64,000 nucleotides of DNA from Ignavibacteriales bacterium (lineage in GTDB: Bacteria > Bacteroidota > Ignavibacteria > Ignavibacteriales > Melioribacteraceae): assembly GCA_020635275.1 (NCBI GenBank), contig JACKAA010000004.1, positions 372,001-436,000 of the forward strand. The letters run 5' to 3'. Below are positions 18,801 through 27,208 of the stretch, one piece after another. The stretch's first letter is position 1. Each line of letters opens with the position of its first letter. The position numbers and the translations under genes are program-made. The notes beneath the pieces are model-generated. The model had not been told where the DNA came from. It made no database searches and saw only the letters and a program-made list of their open reading frames with translations.

Positions 18801-18825
18801 TGCCGGTCTATCGATCGGCATTTTT
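18801..18825 (+). terminator. Intrinsic terminator of the DUF2780-like gene
   Basis: TGCCGGTC and GATCGGCA pair (one G-T wobble) around a 4-nt loop and are followed by five T's on the plus strand, 30 bp after the stop codon. Confidence 0.8.
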
Positions 18826-18831
18826 CTTTTA

Positions 18832-18866
18832 AAAATCCCCGCACCCGAAAAATCAGCAATGCGAGG
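18832..18866 (-). terminator. Terminator-like hairpin after the FG-GAP gene
   Basis: On the minus strand CCTCGCA and TGCGGGG pair with one wobble and a 16-nt loop, followed by ATTTTTAAAAG. It starts about 18 bp after the stop of the gene at 18884-23047. Between the stop and the hairpin lies ACCTCAATG, the complement of that gene's Shine-Dalgarno region. Confidence 0.6.
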
Positions 18867-18883
18867 ATATCATTGAGGTAATT

Positions 18884-21800
18884 TTAATTAGCAGTTAAAT
18901 GAACCGGACTGGCACTCATAACCAGTAAATGGTTTCTATGTTTTACAGCTATGTAATAGTCATCTTCCGGTAAATTAAAGTACAGCGGACTTGCACCATC
19001 CCATTCAACTATTTTTTTGTTATCTAATAAAAAGCCGGCTCTGCTGGCTAGAACTCTTCCTGAGTCATTTTTATCCCTGAGTTCAACCAGTATCCAATCA
19101 ACTGCCCTGGCCGGAATTACAATTGTTGAATAAACATCCGCTTCAAAGGGAGATGTGTGGGGGAGATATGGATTTAAATCCTTGCTCATATATACATCTG
19201 CTCCGCCAATTGGTGTTGAATATGGCCCTTCTAAAAAAACTTTAACAAGTACTTGTATTTCTAATGAATTAAAAGGCAAGAATATTCTTGGTTTAAATGC
19301 ATATGGAAACTTTGCCGCATATGTCCCGAAAAATTTCCATGGTCCATACTTTTGGTAAGGATTATTGACCAAGCTGAATTCCTTTCTCGCTCTCCATTTA
19401 AATGCATCCGAATATCCGGTAGGTAGACCGCTGACTGTAGTCAATATTGCTTTCCCATTTGGATTTACGCCTAAATCAACGAAATTTGTTGTGTTTGCAC
19501 GGAACACGCTGTTTGTAAGTGTCGTTCCAGAAGAAAATGGTTCACCATTTTTTTTGATTTCGTAAATTATTCTGCCGTCAGTTCTGCCGAATGGGCTTTT
19601 TGTTCTTAACCCGATTTCAATTTCCCCATCTGATTCTGTAAGACAACCTGGAAAAATTGGAGTTCCAGAAATTGTTTTATTTTGCCTTAGTCTTGAATCA
19701 CTCCCTGCGGATTTGTTACCATAAAAAACACTAACTCCTCCACCATTAATATTTGGATTGTCAAAATATAAATAACCAACAATAACATCTCCGTATCCAT
19801 CTCCATTTATATCACCTGCAGCGGATACATTTGCACCAAAAAATGAGTTAGCCTGACCTCCTCTAACTAACCAATCAGCAATATTCTGTAAGCCAACTGG
19901 AGAGCCATGAAAAACATATACTGATCCATAGAAGATTGAAAATGAACTATTTGGATCACCAATAATAATATCGCTGTATCCATCTCCATTAACGTCTCCA
20001 GCTGTTGCTACACTATATCCAAAATGGAAATTACCCGGAATTGGATCACCTTCTTTTATCCAATTAGGAGTTAAAGAGAGCCCATTTGAAGATCCATGAT
20101 ATACATACACAATGCCTGGTTTTCTAGATTCACTTACAATTACATCGCTAAAACCATCTCCATTTACATCTCCTGCAGTTGATACAGAATAACCATATTC
20201 TGAATTAAAATAATTTCCTTCTTGGTGCCAATTATAGTCTGTAGACAATCCAAGAGCAGAGCCATAATAAACAAATGCGGCTCCGGCATTATTTTGAATA
20301 TTACTATAACCAGTTGCTCCAATAATTACATCACTATAACCATCACCGTTTACATCACCTGCTGTAGATATAGAAAAACCAAATTTTGAACCGGGTTCTC
20401 CAGTAATAATCCGATTCGCAGAGGTAGCCAAACCAGCTGAAGAACCATGATAAACAAATACCTCATTTCTATCAGCAATTATGATATCCGAATAACCATC
20501 TCCATTTACATCACCAGCTATTGATACATTTTTTCCAAATTCATCACTTGAATAAGTTCCATTTGCATACCATTCTGCAATTGTTAGTAAACCACTTGAA
20601 GAACCGTAATATACAAAAGCTGCCCCACTGTTAATCTGAAGTAATGTATAATTGCTTGCTCCGATTATAACATCTCCATACCCATCTCCATTTATATCAC
20701 CAGCAGTTGAGACTGATTTACCGAAGTAAGCATTAGATTGATTACCCTCAACTGACCAATCTGCAACTGAGGCTAATCCGTCATTTGAACCGTAGAATAC
20801 GAATGCTGCACCTTCATCTGTTTGCCCATGATCGTAACCATATGCCCCAATAATAACATCACTGAATCCGTCACCATTTACATCCCCAGCAGTAGAAACA
20901 CTGCAACCAAAATAAGCTTCATCTTGGTTTATCACTTTTGCCCAGTTTGAATATTCCGATAAACCATCAGAAAATCCAAAGTAAATGAATACTGCTCCTG
21001 CTCCAAAGTTATTTTGTCCATTATTATAGTACGATGCTCCAATAATAATATCACTATATCCATCACCATTTACATCACCTGCTGTTGTTACACACCCCCC
21101 ATAACCTGATCCAGTATTATTACTTTCGGCAGACCAATTAGCGGTTTGCGATAAACCGGAAGCTGAACCATGGTAAACAAATGCTCTTCCTTCATTAGTT
21201 TCTCCATTTTCATAAAAATTTGCCCCAACAATTACATCACTGTAGCCGTCTCCGTTTACATCTCCGGCTGTGGAGACACTAACGCCAAAATATGCACTAG
21301 CTTGATTACTTTCTGCTGTCCAATTAGCGGTTTGCGATAAACCATTAGCTGAACCATGGTAAACAAATGCTCTTCCTTCATTAGTTTCTCCATTGTCATA
21401 TTCATATGCCCCAACAATAACATCACTATAGCCGTCTCCGTTTACATCTCCTGCTGTTGAAACTGATATACCGAATCCTTCAATAAGTTGAGTTGCCCCT
21501 ACACTCCAATCCGCAGAAGCAGATAATCCTGAAAGCGAACCATAATATGCAAATACTTTTCCTTCAACAGGAAAATTATTAATAACAGTTTCAAAATTTA
21601 AATATTTTGTTGCTCCAATAATAATATCACTATAACCATCTCCATTAAGATCTCCTGCTGTTGAAATTGACAAGCCAAAATTAGTAAATATAAAACTTTC
21701 ATCATCATTTATTGTCCAATCAGAAGTAGTTGAAAGACCGGTTGGAGAACCGTAATAAGCAAATACTTTTCCAGTAAAATTGCCGTAACTCCCAATTGTA

Positions 21801-23047
21801 TCTTGTGCAGTAACCAAAATATCCGAATAACCATCACCATTTACATCTCCAGCTGTTGAAACTGATATACCAAGTCCAACATTTTCATAAGCTCCTCGTT
21901 TTTCCCAACTTGGTGTACTTGGCAATCCATTAAAATTTCCATAATAAACAAAAACTCCTCCTTGATCTTTTCCAATTGTTTTATCCAATTTATATGCTCC
22001 AATAATAATATCACTATATCCATCAGCATTAACATCTCCGGCAGTTGAAAGACTAAAACCCAAATAAGCTGAATCTTGATTGGACTCAGTAGTCCAATCA
22101 GCTACTGCACTAGGACCAAACGCTGATCCTAAATACATAAAAACTTTTCCTTCATCAACCTGTCCATTATCAAAATATGGAGCTCCTACTAAAACCTCAC
22201 TATAACCGTCTCCGTTTATATCACCAGCAGTAGAAACTCTATAGCCAAAGCTCGATTCAGCTTGAGTTCCAACTAAAAGGAGATCAGCAGTTGAAGATAA
22301 TGGGTCAATTGTTATAGGGTATTTAGCATTTTTATCATTTACAACGATTTGTAATGTTTTGGTTTCTTCATTTATTTCATTTTTTTTGGAGTCAAACCAA
22401 CCTCTTAGTACTTTTCCATCTGCATCCCAAATTTTCAAACTATTGTATTTCATGTACTCTTTCGCATTTTTGCCTTTTATAATTAACGCATCCGCTCCAA
22501 CTATAATTCTTTCTTTTGTGTTTATATTAAATTGCAAATTTAACAAACTCCTATTTCCTTGCGGTTTATTATAAATTGTAAAATTTTGTCTCATACCTTT
22601 TTCATTATTAACATAATCAATTCTCATATTTTCATCTTTTATATAGGCTTGGTTTTCAAAGACAATAATTTCTTTACCTTTAAAACTGTTTTCTAATTTT
22701 TTATTTCTACCATAACCCAACAAAGTAAATTCTGCGTTCCAGTCATCACAAACTTTTATCTTCTCATTTGTTAACTCATTATTTTCGTCATGTTGTAATA
22801 TTTCTGTTGCTCTTGGCTGAACTGTAAATCCGTTATTTTTATAAGTAAATCTTAAATTATTTTTTCTGTTTGGTGATTGGTAAGCATTTAAGTTTTCATT
22901 AAATGTGATATTGTATTCTTGTTTTTCAATATTCTGAATAGCTTTAGAATACCAATCTTGATTGATTGAATCACTGTTTCCATGTGAAAAGTGAGAATAC
23001 AAAAGTGAAAGAGAAATTATATAAAAGTAAAACCTAAACGATTTCAT
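18884..23047 (-). CDS. Secreted FG-GAP (integrin-like) beta-propeller protein, copy 1
   Basis: 1387 residues. After a signal peptide (MKSFRFYFYIISLSLLYSHFSHG) comes an N-terminal domain to about residue 250, ending PITIDPLSSTADLL. Then 14 copies of a GDVNGDGYSDVIIGA-type Ca-binding repeat follow, at about 62-residue spacing, in FG-GAP propeller units. A junction domain (SRLRQNKTISGTP, WRARKEFSLVNNPYQKYGPW) precedes a C-terminal module of about 120 residues (FLEGPYSTP, VDWILVELRD, YYIAVKHRNHLLVMSASP). The same N-terminal, junction and C-terminal parts occur in the protein at 30479-34636, and the C-terminal module also occurs in the Kelch-like protein at 43644. The function is probably extracellular binding or adhesion. 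The start has GAGGT 5 nt upstream, and the promoter and operators lie at 23121-23217. Confidence 0.85.
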   Translation of the reverse strand: MKSFRFYFYIISLSLLYSHFSHGNSDSINQDWYSKAIQNIEKQEYNITFNENLNAYQSPNRKNNLRFTYKNNGFTVQPRATEILQHDENNELTNEKIKVCDDWNAEFTLLGYGRNKKLENSFKGKEIIVFENQAYIKDENMRIDYVNNEKGMRQNFTIYNKPQGNRSLLNLQFNINTKERIIVGADALIIKGKNAKEYMKYNSLKIWDADGKVLRGWFDSKKNEINEETKTLQIVVNDKNAKYPITIDPLSSTADLLLVGTQAESSFGYRVSTAGDINGDGYSEVLVGAPYFDNGQVDEGKVFMYLGSAFGPSAVADWTTESNQDSAYLGFSLSTAGDVNADGYSDIIIGAYKLDKTIGKDQGGVFVYYGNFNGLPSTPSWEKRGAYENVGLGISVSTAGDVNGDGYSDILVTAQDTIGSYGNFTGKVFAYYGSPTGLSTTSDWTINDDESFIFTNFGLSISTAGDLNGDGYSDIIIGATKYLNFETVINNFPVEGKVFAYYGSLSGLSASADWSVGATQLIEGFGISVSTAGDVNGDGYSDVIVGAYEYDNGETNEGRAFVYHGSANGLSQTANWTAESNQASAYFGVSVSTAGDVNGDGYSDVIVGANFYENGETNEGRAFVYHGSASGLSQTANWSAESNNTGSGYGGCVTTAGDVNGDGYSDIIIGASYYNNGQNNFGAGAVFIYFGFSDGLSEYSNWAKVINQDEAYFGCSVSTAGDVNGDGFSDVIIGAYGYDHGQTDEGAAFVFYGSNDGLASVADWSVEGNQSNAYFGKSVSTAGDINGDGYGDVIIGASNYTLLQINSGAAFVYYGSSSGLLTIAEWYANGTYSSDEFGKNVSIAGDVNGDGYSDIIIADRNEVFVYHGSSAGLATSANRIITGEPGSKFGFSISTAGDVNGDGYSDVIIGATGYSNIQNNAGAAFVYYGSALGLSTDYNWHQEGNYFNSEYGYSVSTAGDVNGDGFSDVIVSESRKPGIVYVYHGSSNGLSLTPNWIKEGDPIPGNFHFGYSVATAGDVNGDGYSDIIIGDPNSSFSIFYGSVYVFHGSPVGLQNIADWLVRGGQANSFFGANVSAAGDINGDGYGDVIVGYLYFDNPNINGGGVSVFYGNKSAGSDSRLRQNKTISGTPIFPGCLTESDGEIEIGLRTKSPFGRTDGRIIYEIKKNGEPFSSGTTLTNSVFRANTTNFVDLGVNPNGKAILTTVSGLPTGYSDAFKWRARKEFSLVNNPYQKYGPWKFFGTYAAKFPYAFKPRIFLPFNSLEIQVLVKVFLEGPYSTPIGGADVYMSKDLNPYLPHTSPFEADVYSTIVIPARAVDWILVELRDKNDSGRVLASRAGFLLDNKKIVEWDGASPLYFNLPEDDYYIAVKHRNHLLVMSASPVHLTAN
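21120..21420. repeat. Recently duplicated 186-bp FG-GAP repeat unit
   Basis: Two neighbouring units are nearly identical in DNA: GCGGTTTGCGATAAACC occurs at 21141 and again at 21327, exactly 186 bp (62 codons) apart. The flanking GAACCATGGTAAACAAATGC and following bases are also shared. This indicates recent internal duplication by recombination inside the propeller gene. Other units are more diverged. Confidence 0.75.
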
Positions 23048-23120
23048 TTTTACCTCAATGTTTTAATAAAATTCAACTTCTATATCTTTTATTCTGATTT
23101 CTTGTCTTTTTATGATATGT

Positions 23121-23217
23121 AAAATAGTTTTGGAAATTAGAATTGTCTACTACCAATAGTAGTAGAAATGTTTTGAAATTTAAGTGAAATGTATGTTTGT
23201 ACTACCGAAATCGGTAG
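23121..23217 (-). promoter_or_regulatory. Promoter with two dyad operators for FG-GAP copy 1
   Basis: In minus-strand reading the proximal 16-bp dyad CTACTACTATTGGTAG (23150-23165) directly abuts a -35 TAGACA (23144-23149), then 17 bp and a -10 TATTTT (23121-23126). A second dyad, CTACCGAAATCGGTAG on the plus strand (23202-23217), lies 52 bp further upstream. The proximal dyad is part of a perfect 19-bp palindrome CTACTAC-N5-GTAGTAG (23147-23165). The arrangement is duplicated upstream of the gene starting at 26062. Confidence 0.7.
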
Positions 23218-23254
23218 GAAAGTGCGTATTTATATATTTTAGATAATTCAGAAT

Positions 23255-23480
23255 AGTTTGTTATGCTGAGTGAAACGAAGCATCTCTGAGATTCCGGCTT
23301 TAAGCATGCCGGAATGACAAGTAAAAAATATTGTCATGCTGAAATGTTTCTGTTCAGCATCTCTGAGATTCTTCATTCTGTTCAGAATAACATTTTATTT
23401 CCGCCATTGCGAGGAATGAAATGATGAAGCAATCTTTTTAGATTCTTCACATTCGCTCAGAATGACAATTTTTAAGCCTG
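23255..23480. repeat. Intergenic REP-like repeat cluster
   Basis: This stretch strings together recurrent words: GCATCTCTGAGATTC twice, GCCGGAATGACAAG, ATTGCGAGGAATGAAATGATGAAGCAATC (split here as GCGAGGAATG / GATGAAGCAATC), and CTCAGAATGACAATTTTT. All recur in other spacers of this locus. No ORF. These are REP/dispersed-hairpin type repeats rather than an insertion sequence. Confidence 0.65.
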
Positions 23481-23499
23481 ACTTGTTCGGTTTAAAAAC

Positions 23500-23540
23500 A
23501 AAAACCCTCACAAAGCTAAAACAAAAACGCAAAATGAGGG
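23500..23540 (-). terminator. Terminator hairpin after the S74 head-repeat gene
   Basis: CCCTCA (23505-23510) and TGAGGG (23535-23540), extended by AAGC/GC pairs, form the stem. On the minus strand the stem is followed by TTTTTG. It starts about 20 bp after the stop at 23561. As for the previous gene, the sequence between stop and hairpin contains TAACCTCAATG, complementary to the gene's own ribosome-binding region. Confidence 0.65.
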
Positions 23541-23560
23541 CACATTGAGGTTATTTCATT

Positions 23561-26062
23561 TTAGTTCGAAGTAAATTTAATTTCATTCTTTTTATCAATA
23601 ACTTGATTCAAAATATTTGTAATCTGCTCAATATCTTTACTTAACTTTATGTTATTGTTATTTACTTCAGCATTCTGATTTCTTAATTCTGAATTGAGCT
23701 TTGAAAGTAAATCATTATTCTTTTTTATTTCATCTATCATTTTTTGCTGTTCTTTCAATGCTTCTACCAGTAAAGCCGTAATCGGTGCATACTGCATTGA
23801 ATAATATTCTCCAGAATCATCAACAACTTCTGGAATTACTTTATTTGCTTCTTGAGCTATAAAACCCATTTGCAGACCTTTATCATGGTTCTCTGAATTT
23901 TTCCACTCATAATTTACACCGCGTAAACTTTTCACCTTTTCTAAAGCATTTGGAATTGTACTAATGTTTTTCTTCAGTCTTTCATCACTTAAATTGTTCC
24001 AAGCTGTATTGCCACCTGCATCACCATTTACAAAAAAATTATAATTTGGGTTACCATTTGTTCCATTTCCATTTATTACAACTCTATCCGTATTAAAATT
24101 TCCCCAAATTAGAGGTGAATCAGAATTAGAATTTTCTATAAAAAGTTTATTATTCGTAAGTTCATTTTTCCCTGCTTGGTAACCAATAAATACACAGCCG
24201 CTTTGGTTAAATGTTCCAATTCCATGATATCCCGCCTCATGCCCGATATAAATATTTTTTGATCCTGTAAACCAATTCCCAGAAGTATTACCGATTCCAA
24301 TATTAAAATCTCCAATAGCATGTTCCATTGAACCACTTCCAATTGCAATATTCTGATTACCCGAAAGAACTTTTCCTGCATCATAGCCCAGGGCTGAATT
24401 GCTGTCACCATCAATGGCTACAAATGTACCACTTCCAAATGCAGAGTTGTAACTACCAGTAGTTGAAAGCAAAGAAGAAGAGCCAAATGCTGAATTATGA
24501 CCTCCTCCATTTGTTTCTAAGGCTTTTGAACCCACTGCAGTATTTTGTTCACCATTTGATTGATTAAGTGCGTTGTAACCAACTGCAGTATTATTTGCAA
24601 CAAATGAACCACTATTCAATGTTTTATAACCAATTGCTGTATTAAAATTACCTAATGGTAAAGAGGTTAATGCTTCATATCCAAGCGCAGTGTTATAATC
24701 ACCCTGTGTATTTGTAAGTAATGCATTGTAACCTATTGCTGTGTTTCCTTCGCCATCTGTATTATAATGCATGGCACTATAACCTAATGCAGTGCTTCCA
24801 TTTGCTATATTATTTCCAGCTGCTTCAAAACCTACCGCTGTATTTCTGTTTCCCGAATTTGAATAAAGTGAAGAACTGCCTATTGAAACATTTGAATGAC
24901 CGGCAACATTAGCAAAAAGTGATGCGATGCCAATTGCAATATTATCATGTCCGTTAATGTTATTATACATTGTTTCAACACCCAAAGAAATGTTGTTATT
25001 ACCGGTTTGATTCCTATTTAATGAATTGTAACCTAATGCCGTGTTATATCCACCGGATGAATTTACGTTCATTGCTTCAATACCAATTGCGGTATTTTGA
25101 TTATTACTTCCATCATCTAAGTTTCCGGTTCCTTCTCCTAAAAATACACTTGTTGCATCAGTTTTAGCATCGCTTAATTCGTTTAAATTTGTTGCGCCAA
25201 GAACGCTATTATCAGAAGTAATATTTCCGGTAACATGAAGATTTCCATTAATTTGAAGACTGTCAGTTGAAAAATCGCCCCAAATAAGTGGTTTATTTGT
25301 ATCTGAATTTTCAATGTATAATTTGTTACTGCTTGTTTCGAAGAAACCAGATCTATAACCTAAAAATACACTACCATTTTTTGAATGAATTGTAACTCCA
25401 GTACCTCCTTGACCAGCTTCATGCCCAATAATTGTATTATTTGATCCCCCGATATTAAATGCGTTAGTACTATAACCAATAGTTATATTATTATTACCAG
25501 TTGTGTTTTGATTTGAAGCTTGGTATCCTATGCCAACATTAAAATTACCAGTGGTATTTTCATCTAAAGAATAGCTCCCAAGTGCAGTATTTCTTTCTCC
25601 AGTGGTTAAGTGATTTAATGAACTTAATCCTACTCCAACATTTAGTCCAAAATTTGTATTGACAGGACCGGCATCTTTTCCAAGGAATAAATTGTTATAT
25701 GCATCAAACTTAGCATCACTTAAATCGTCAATTTCAGTAACACCGCCTCCGCTTAAATTAGTATTACCAAAGTAAAGACTATCGCCTTTTCTATATAATT
25801 TGTTTGTTTTATTGTCTGGTTCTCCATTTGTAAATTGTATAGCACCTGAAGTCCCTTCATCAGTAATTCTGATTAACTGGTTAGTACCGTCACTAAAAAT
25901 TACATCTCCTTCAACAATTTGGGTTTCATTCGGTTTTTCAATATTAGATGTTTGTAGAGTTTTTCCATTATTCTTTGCTACTTCTTGAGCTTGTAAAGGT
26001 GAAAAAGCAAAAGTGAAAATGCAAAAGGAAACTAAAATAAAAAAGAATTTATTTGTCTTCAT
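23561..26062 (-). CDS. Secreted head-repeat fibre protein with S74 intramolecular chaperone domain
   Basis: The start at 26062 is chosen: it gives 833 residues beginning MKTNKFFFILVSFCIFTFAF with a cleavable signal (SPLQAQE) and has GAGGT at good spacing; longer frames would begin with an untypical basic stretch inside the promoter. The body is an array of short repeats (TAIGYNALLTNTQGDYNTAL and variants) like the left-handed beta-roll of YadA heads and Bacteroidota hemagglutinin-like proteins. Residues from Ser 692 (SDERLKKNIS, then MGFIAQEANKVIPEVV) form a peptidase S74 domain, and a coiled coil ends the chain. In phage fibres S74 helps trimer folding and then cleaves itself at that Ser. 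No phage genes are near, so a cell-surface trimeric fibre is inferred. Confidence 0.82.
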   Translation of the reverse strand: MKTNKFFFILVSFCIFTFAFSPLQAQEVAKNNGKTLQTSNIEKPNETQIVEGDVIFSDGTNQLIRITDEGTSGAIQFTNGEPDNKTNKLYRKGDSLYFGNTNLSGGGVTEIDDLSDAKFDAYNNLFLGKDAGPVNTNFGLNVGVGLSSLNHLTTGERNTALGSYSLDENTTGNFNVGIGYQASNQNTTGNNNITIGYSTNAFNIGGSNNTIIGHEAGQGGTGVTIHSKNGSVFLGYRSGFFETSSNKLYIENSDTNKPLIWGDFSTDSLQINGNLHVTGNITSDNSVLGATNLNELSDAKTDATSVFLGEGTGNLDDGSNNQNTAIGIEAMNVNSSGGYNTALGYNSLNRNQTGNNNISLGVETMYNNINGHDNIAIGIASLFANVAGHSNVSIGSSSLYSNSGNRNTAVGFEAAGNNIANGSTALGYSAMHYNTDGEGNTAIGYNALLTNTQGDYNTALGYEALTSLPLGNFNTAIGYKTLNSGSFVANNTAVGYNALNQSNGEQNTAVGSKALETNGGGHNSAFGSSSLLSTTGSYNSAFGSGTFVAIDGDSNSALGYDAGKVLSGNQNIAIGSGSMEHAIGDFNIGIGNTSGNWFTGSKNIYIGHEAGYHGIGTFNQSGCVFIGYQAGKNELTNNKLFIENSNSDSPLIWGNFNTDRVVINGNGTNGNPNYNFFVNGDAGGNTAWNNLSDERLKKNISTIPNALEKVKSLRGVNYEWKNSENHDKGLQMGFIAQEANKVIPEVVDDSGEYYSMQYAPITALLVEALKEQQKMIDEIKKNNDLLSKLNSELRNQNAEVNNNNIKLSKDIEQITNILNQVIDKKNEIKFTSN

Positions 26063-26143
26063 TTTAACCTCAATGTTTTTTGTTTTAACTCTAAATTTTA
26101 TCTTTAAAATTTTATTCTGATTTCTTGTCTTTTTATGGTATGT

Positions 26144-26240
26144 AAAATAATTTTGGGAATTAGATTTGTCTACTACCAATAGTAGTAGAAATGTTTTGAA
26201 ATTTGAGAAAAATGTTTGATTGGACTACCGATTTCGGTAG
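26144..26240 (-). promoter_or_regulatory. Promoter with two dyad operators for the S74 head-repeat gene
   Basis: Same layout as at 23121-23217. The proximal dyad is CTACCAATAGTAGTAG (26173-26188, plus-strand reading), abutting -35 TAGACA (26167-26172), a 17-bp spacer and -10 TATTTT (26144-26149). A distal dyad CTACCGATTTCGGTAG (26225-26240) lies 52 bp upstream. The two promoter regions are clearly homologous over about 180 bp, so one was copied from the other although the genes they drive are unrelated. Predicted leader about 75 nt. Confidence 0.7.
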
Positions 26241-26267
26241 GGGAAAGGAAGAGAATTGGATTCTTCA

Positions 26268-26530
26268 CTTCTTTCAGAAGAACATTTTATTTTCGTCATT
26301 GCGAGGAATGAAATGACGAATCAATCTTTTTGGTCCAGTTATTCCTGAATGTACAATGTTTAAACATTCGAGGACAGGTTTTATCGCGAATCTATTATTT
26401 CATCTAGATTTCAGATCAAGCCCGGAATGACACGTTCTTTTGTTTCCCATGCTGGGCTTTATGTTGAGCGTAGTCGAAGTATTTTTTCAGCATAGAGATT
26501 CTGAAATGAATTCAGAATGACAAATCTTTC
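26268..26530. repeat. Intergenic REP-like repeat cluster
   Basis: No gene. Contains GCGAGGAATGAAATGACGAA followed by TCAATC, CCTGAATGTACAATG, TCGAGGACAGGTTTTATCG, AGATCAAGCCCGGAATGACA and ATGCTGGGCTTTATG, all versions of words found at 23255-23480, 34960-35010, 39300-39680 and 40840-41230. Confidence 0.6.
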
Positions 26531-26569
26531 ATTATGCTGAATAATGCTTACTGTATACTGAGTACTGTT

Positions 26570-27208
26570 CTAAATTAGTCCTCTTTTTATTGCGGTTGCA
26601 ACAGCTTCAGATTGCGAACAAACATGAAGTTTTTTGTATATGTTTTTAATGTGGTATCTTACTGTTTCAATTGAGATATATAAATTTGAAGCAATTCTCT
26701 TATATCCAAAACCTTGAGATAAACTATTTAATATTTCATATTCTCTATCGGAAAGATCGATCAACTCTTCAGCTTCTTTTTTTGGAGCAATGTTTCGCAA
26801 AAGTTTTATTACTTTTCCGGCAATTTCAGAATTCATTGGTGATCCGCCGTCATAGGCTTCTTTAATCGATTTTAATAATTCCGCGGGTGGTGTTTTTTTA
26901 GGAAGATAACCTGATGCGCCTGCCATAATTGCTTCAAATATATTTTCATTTTCTTCGTGAACAGTCAAAACAATAATTGTTTGATTAGGTAGAATTTTCT
27001 TAACTTCACGCATGCCTTCAATACCAGACATGCCAGGTAAACCAATATCAGTAATAAGAATATCCGGCACAAGATTTTCAATTTCAGCCAGCATGGATTC
27101 ACAATCTTCAAATGCAGCTAAATTCTTAAAACCTTCGGTTCCATTAATAATGGCGGCAATTCCATTTCTTACAAATTCAACATCTTCAACTATAACTGTT
27201 GTAATCAT
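26570..27208 (-). CDS. NarL/LuxR-type response regulator, module 1
   Basis: 212 residues. The receiver domain has the acidic pair E8/D9, phospho-acceptor D54 (ILITDIGLPG), T82 and K104. The C-terminal LuxR helix-turn-helix (about 145-212) has LSDREYEILNSLSQG and the recognition helix ETVRYHIKNIYKKL. Its ATG overlaps the stop of the kinase gene by 4 bp (ATGA), so the two are translationally coupled and form a cognate pair. It sits between that kinase and two secreted-protein genes whose promoters carry tandem dyads. By recognition-helix similarity to the other two regulators (35085, 47549) it probably binds the same CTACC-N6-GGTAG class of sites; direct proof is lacking. Confidence 0.92.
   Translation of the reverse strand: MITTVIVEDVEFVRNGIAAIINGTEGFKNLAAFEDCESMLAEIENLVPDILITDIGLPGMSGIEGMREVKKILPNQTIIVLTVHEENENIFEAIMAGASGYLPKKTPPAELLKSIKEAYDGGSPMNSEIAGKVIKLLRNIAPKKEAEELIDLSDREYEILNSLSQGFGYKRIASNLYISIETVRYHIKNIYKKLHVCSQSEAVATAIKRGLI

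Noticed and set aside
19790..22220. A CRISPR-like array: nearly identical 20-25 bp words (CCATCACCATTTACATCACC type) at regular ~190-bp spacing, again at 31360-33830
   Set aside because: They are the codons of the GDVNGDGYSD repeat inside two long open FG-GAP genes; spacing, variation at third codon positions and open frame show coding repeats.
26063..26179. A longer start for the S74 fibre gene adding 39 residues
   Set aside because: The extension would run through the leader and the proximal operator, is basic and unlike a signal peptide, while the ATG at 26062 has GAGGT and a normal signal peptide.
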